Part shown: positions 62,169 to 64,000 of the stretch, one piece after another
Layout: the number at the start of each line of letters is the position of its first letter
Position numbering within the stretch: the first letter of the stretch is position 1
Assembly: GCA_023404955.1 (NCBI GenBank)
Contig: JAEXZY010000028.1
Coordinates: 1-64,000 of the forward strand
DNA from: Actinomycetes bacterium
Lineage (GTDB): Bacteria > Actinomycetota > Actinomycetes > Mycobacteriales > Mycobacteriaceae
Reading direction: 5' to 3'
DNA: 64,000 nucleotides
Notes under the pieces: generated by a model
Database searches by the model: none
The model's input: only the letters and a program-made list of their open reading frames with translations
What the model was told of the DNA's origin: nothing
Position numbers and translations under genes: made by a program

Positions 62169-63578
62169 CTATCGGCGCTTGGGACCCCTCTTCTCACGCA
62201 CCCTGACGTTGATGCGGACCGGGCTGCCGTCGAAGCCGAACGTCTCACGCAACCGGCGCTCGAGGAACCGGCGATAGCCGGCTTCGAGGAAGCCGGACGT
62301 GAAGAGCACGAACGTCGGCGGCCGGGTCGCGGCCTGGGTGGCGAACAGGATGCGCGGCTGCTTGCCGCCCCGCACCGGCGGCGGTGTCGCGGCGACGACC
62401 TCTTTGAGGAACGTGTTCAGCTGGCCCGTCGTGATCCGCTTGTCCCACGAGGCCAGCGAGGTCTCCAACGCCGGCACCAGCTTCTGCACCGCTCGGCCGG
62501 TCTTGGCCGAGATGTTGACCCGCGGCGCCCACTGGATCTGCGCCAGCTGCAAATCGATCTCGCGGTCGAGCAGGTAGCGGCGGTCCTCATCGACCAGGTC
62601 CCATTTGTTGAACGCCAGCACCAGCGCACGGCCCGCCTCGATCACCATCGACAGCACCCGCTGATCTTGCTCGGTCAGCGGTTGCGAGGCGTCGATGAGC
62701 ACGATGGCCACCTCGGCGGCGTCGATCGCGCCGTGGGTGCGCACCGAGGCGTAGAACTCGTGTCCGCTGGCCTGGCCCACCTTGCGGCGCAGTCCCGCGG
62801 TGTCGACGAAACGCCAGAGCTTGCCGTCCATCTCGATGAGCGAGTCGACGGGGTCGACGGTCGTGCCTGCCACGTCGTGCACGACGGAGCGTTCGTCACC
62901 GGAGAGCCGGTTGAGCAGCGAGGACTTGCCGACGTTCGGCTTGCCGACCAGCGCGACCCGGCGTGGTCCGCCGCCGCTGCCCCCTACCTCCGACAAGGCG
63001 GGCAGTTCCTCGAGGACGGCGTCGAGCAGGTCGGCGACGCCGCGGCCGTGCATCGCGCTGATCGGATGCGGCTCCCCCAGACCCAGCGACCACAGGGCTG
63101 CGGCGTCGGCCTCGCCGCGATCGTTGTCCACCTTGTTCGCGGCCAGGAACACCGGCTTGCCGGAGCGCTGCAAGATCTTCGCCGCGGCCTCGTCAGCGCT
63201 CGTGGCGCCGACGACCGCGTCGACAACGAAGACGATCGCGTCGGCAGTGCGCATCGCGACCGACGCCTGGTCGGCGACCAGCTGCTGCAGGCCCTTGGCA
63301 TCGGGTTCCCAGCCGCCGGTGTCCTGCACGACGAAGCGTCGACCCAACCAGGACGCGTCGTAGGACACGCGATCGCGGGTGACGCCGGGGATGTCCTGCA
63401 CGACGGCCTCGCGGCGGCCGAGGATGCGGTTCACCAGGGTCGACTTGCCGACATTGGGCCGGCCGACGACGGCGAGCACCGGCGGCGGCGCCGAGGCTTC
63501 CTCGACCGCCTCGGAGATCTCCTCGGTGCCGACCTCCCAGTCGCCCTCGTCGAACCAGACGCCGTCTCCGTCACTCAT
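62169..63578 (-). CDS. der: Ribosome-associated GTPase Der (EngA)
   Basis: 469 residues with two tandem GTPase domains and a KH-like C-terminus. First G domain: [25 protein letters not shown]; second: [26 protein letters not shown]. An acidic N-terminal extension (about 30 residues) is typical of actinobacterial Der. Required for 50S ribosomal subunit assembly. Its ATG overlaps the cmk stop (ATGA). Confidence 0.97.
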   Translation of the reverse strand: MSDGDGVWFDEGDWEVGTEEISEAVEEASAPPPVLAVVGRPNVGKSTLVNRILGRREAVVQDIPGVTRDRVSYDASWLGRRFVVQDTGGWEPDAKGLQQLVADQASVAMRTADAIVFVVDAVVGATSADEAAAKILQRSGKPVFLAANKVDNDRGEADAAALWSLGLGEPHPISAMHGRGVADLLDAVLEELPALSEVGGSGGGPRRVALVGKPNVGKSSLLNRLSGDERSVVHDVAGTTVDPVDSLIEMDGKLWRFVDTAGLRRKVGQASGHEFYASVRTHGAIDAAEVAIVLIDASQPLTEQDQRVLSMVIEAGRALVLAFNKWDLVDEDRRYLLDREIDLQLAQIQWAPRVNISAKTGRAVQKLVPALETSLASWDKRITTGQLNTFLKEVVAATPPPVRGGKQPRILFATQAATRPPTFVLFTSGFLEAGYRRFLERRLRETFGFDGSPVRINVRVREKRGPKRR

Positions 63579-64000
63579 CTGATCGCACCGGCTTTCTGTT
63601 CGACCAGTGCGGTCAGATGGCCGATCACCTGGTCCTGGGTCATGTCGCTGGTGTCGACAACCAGCGCATCGTCGGCGGCGCGCAGCGGCGACACCGCCCG
63701 GGTGGAGTCGAGGTGGTCGCGGCGGCGCACGTCGGCCAGCACGGCGTCGTAGTCGTCGGGCAGCCCGGACGCGACGTTCTGGTCGTTGCGGCGGCGCGCC
63801 CGCTCCTCGGCGGAGGCGGTCAGGAAGATTTTGACGTCGGCGTCGGGCAGCACGACGGTGCCGATGTCGCGGCCTTCGACGACCACGGGTCCCGCGCCGT
63901 TGGCGAGTTCGCGCTGCAGGGTGACCAACCGGCTGCGCACCTCGGGCACCGCCGAGACCGCCGACACCGCCTTGGTCACCGCGTCGCCGCGGATCTCGGT
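63575..64000 (-). CDS. cmk: Cytidylate kinase, C-terminal part (continues beyond the window)
   Basis: About 141 residues are visible; the start lies past the right edge. The frame is open to the end ([20 protein letters not shown]), and [32 protein letters not shown] and [13 protein letters not shown] are classic Cmk motifs. It phosphorylates CMP and dCMP. Immediately followed by der with a 4-nt overlap, the usual actinobacterial order. Confidence 0.95.
   Translation of the reverse strand, partial: TEIRGDAVTKAVSAVSAVPEVRSRLVTLQRELANGAGPVVVEGRDIGTVVLPDADVKIFLTASAEERARRRNDQNVASGLPDDYDAVLADVRRRDHLDSTRAVSPLRAADDALVVDTSDMTQDQVIGHLTALVEQKAGAIR

Overview
The window is a high-GC chromosomal segment from an actinobacterium, almost certainly a rapid-growing Mycobacterium (Mycolicibacterium). 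The evidence is a set of typical mycobacterial genes: an MmpL transporter with a DUF732 partner, a furA-katG pair, a monomeric isocitrate dehydrogenase, UdgX, a two-subunit TopoN/TopoM-like type II topoisomerase, two DUF7159 paralogues, a DUF222-HNH protein and a SigF-type sigma factor. GTG starts, 4-nt stop/start overlaps and leaderless-looking promoters are frequent. The window begins inside mmpL and ends inside cmk.

Region 1 (1-14,950) is ordinary chromosome. It holds the mmpL-DUF732-methyltransferase operon, a DUF222-HNH nuclease, an acyl-CoA-dehydrogenase-like flavoprotein with DUF7159 protein no. 1, an exported M15-like protein, tex, a SigF-like sigma factor diverging from udgX, an eRF1-like protein, a CheR-PAS signalling protein and phoU.

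Region 2 (14,955-29,433) is a glycan cluster. A tightly overlapped minus-strand operon encodes UDP-glucose dehydrogenase, two GT9 heptosyltransferase-like enzymes, an SDR, HldE, GmhA, a GT2-GmhB fusion, a NodU/CmcH-type carbamoyltransferase and a UDP-xylose synthase. Four more glycosyltransferases sit upstream. Together they can be read as making UDP-xylose and ADP-heptose and building a carbamoylated glycan. Sequences matching the SigF promoter (GTTT-N15-GGGTA) lie before two of the glycosyltransferase genes and before phoU.

Region 3 (29,571-47,487) begins with a CheB-like methylesterase overlapping a STAS-HATPase protein, which together with the distant CheR look like parts of a stress-signalling switch. 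It continues with katG/furA, an acyltransferase, DUF7159 no. 2, icd2, a cupin, an amino-acid permease, a second M15-like protein, an exported phosphodiesterase, an SDR with an EamA exporter, an AraC regulator and a DUF4239 membrane protein.

Region 4 (47,518-64,000) holds an arsenic island (arsR divergent from arsI-acr3-arsC around one palindrome), a decayed endonuclease/exonuclease/phosphatase gene, topoN-topoM, a PPOX protein, an exported beta-propeller-like protein, tRNA-Pro(GGG), an FeS-type photolyase and two TauE/SafE (TSUP) permeases. One TSUP gene is preceded by a short Cys-Cys-ending leader ORF. The window closes with der and cmk. No CRISPR array, insertion sequence, prophage or origin was seen, and no gene-free stretch exceeds about 250 bases.
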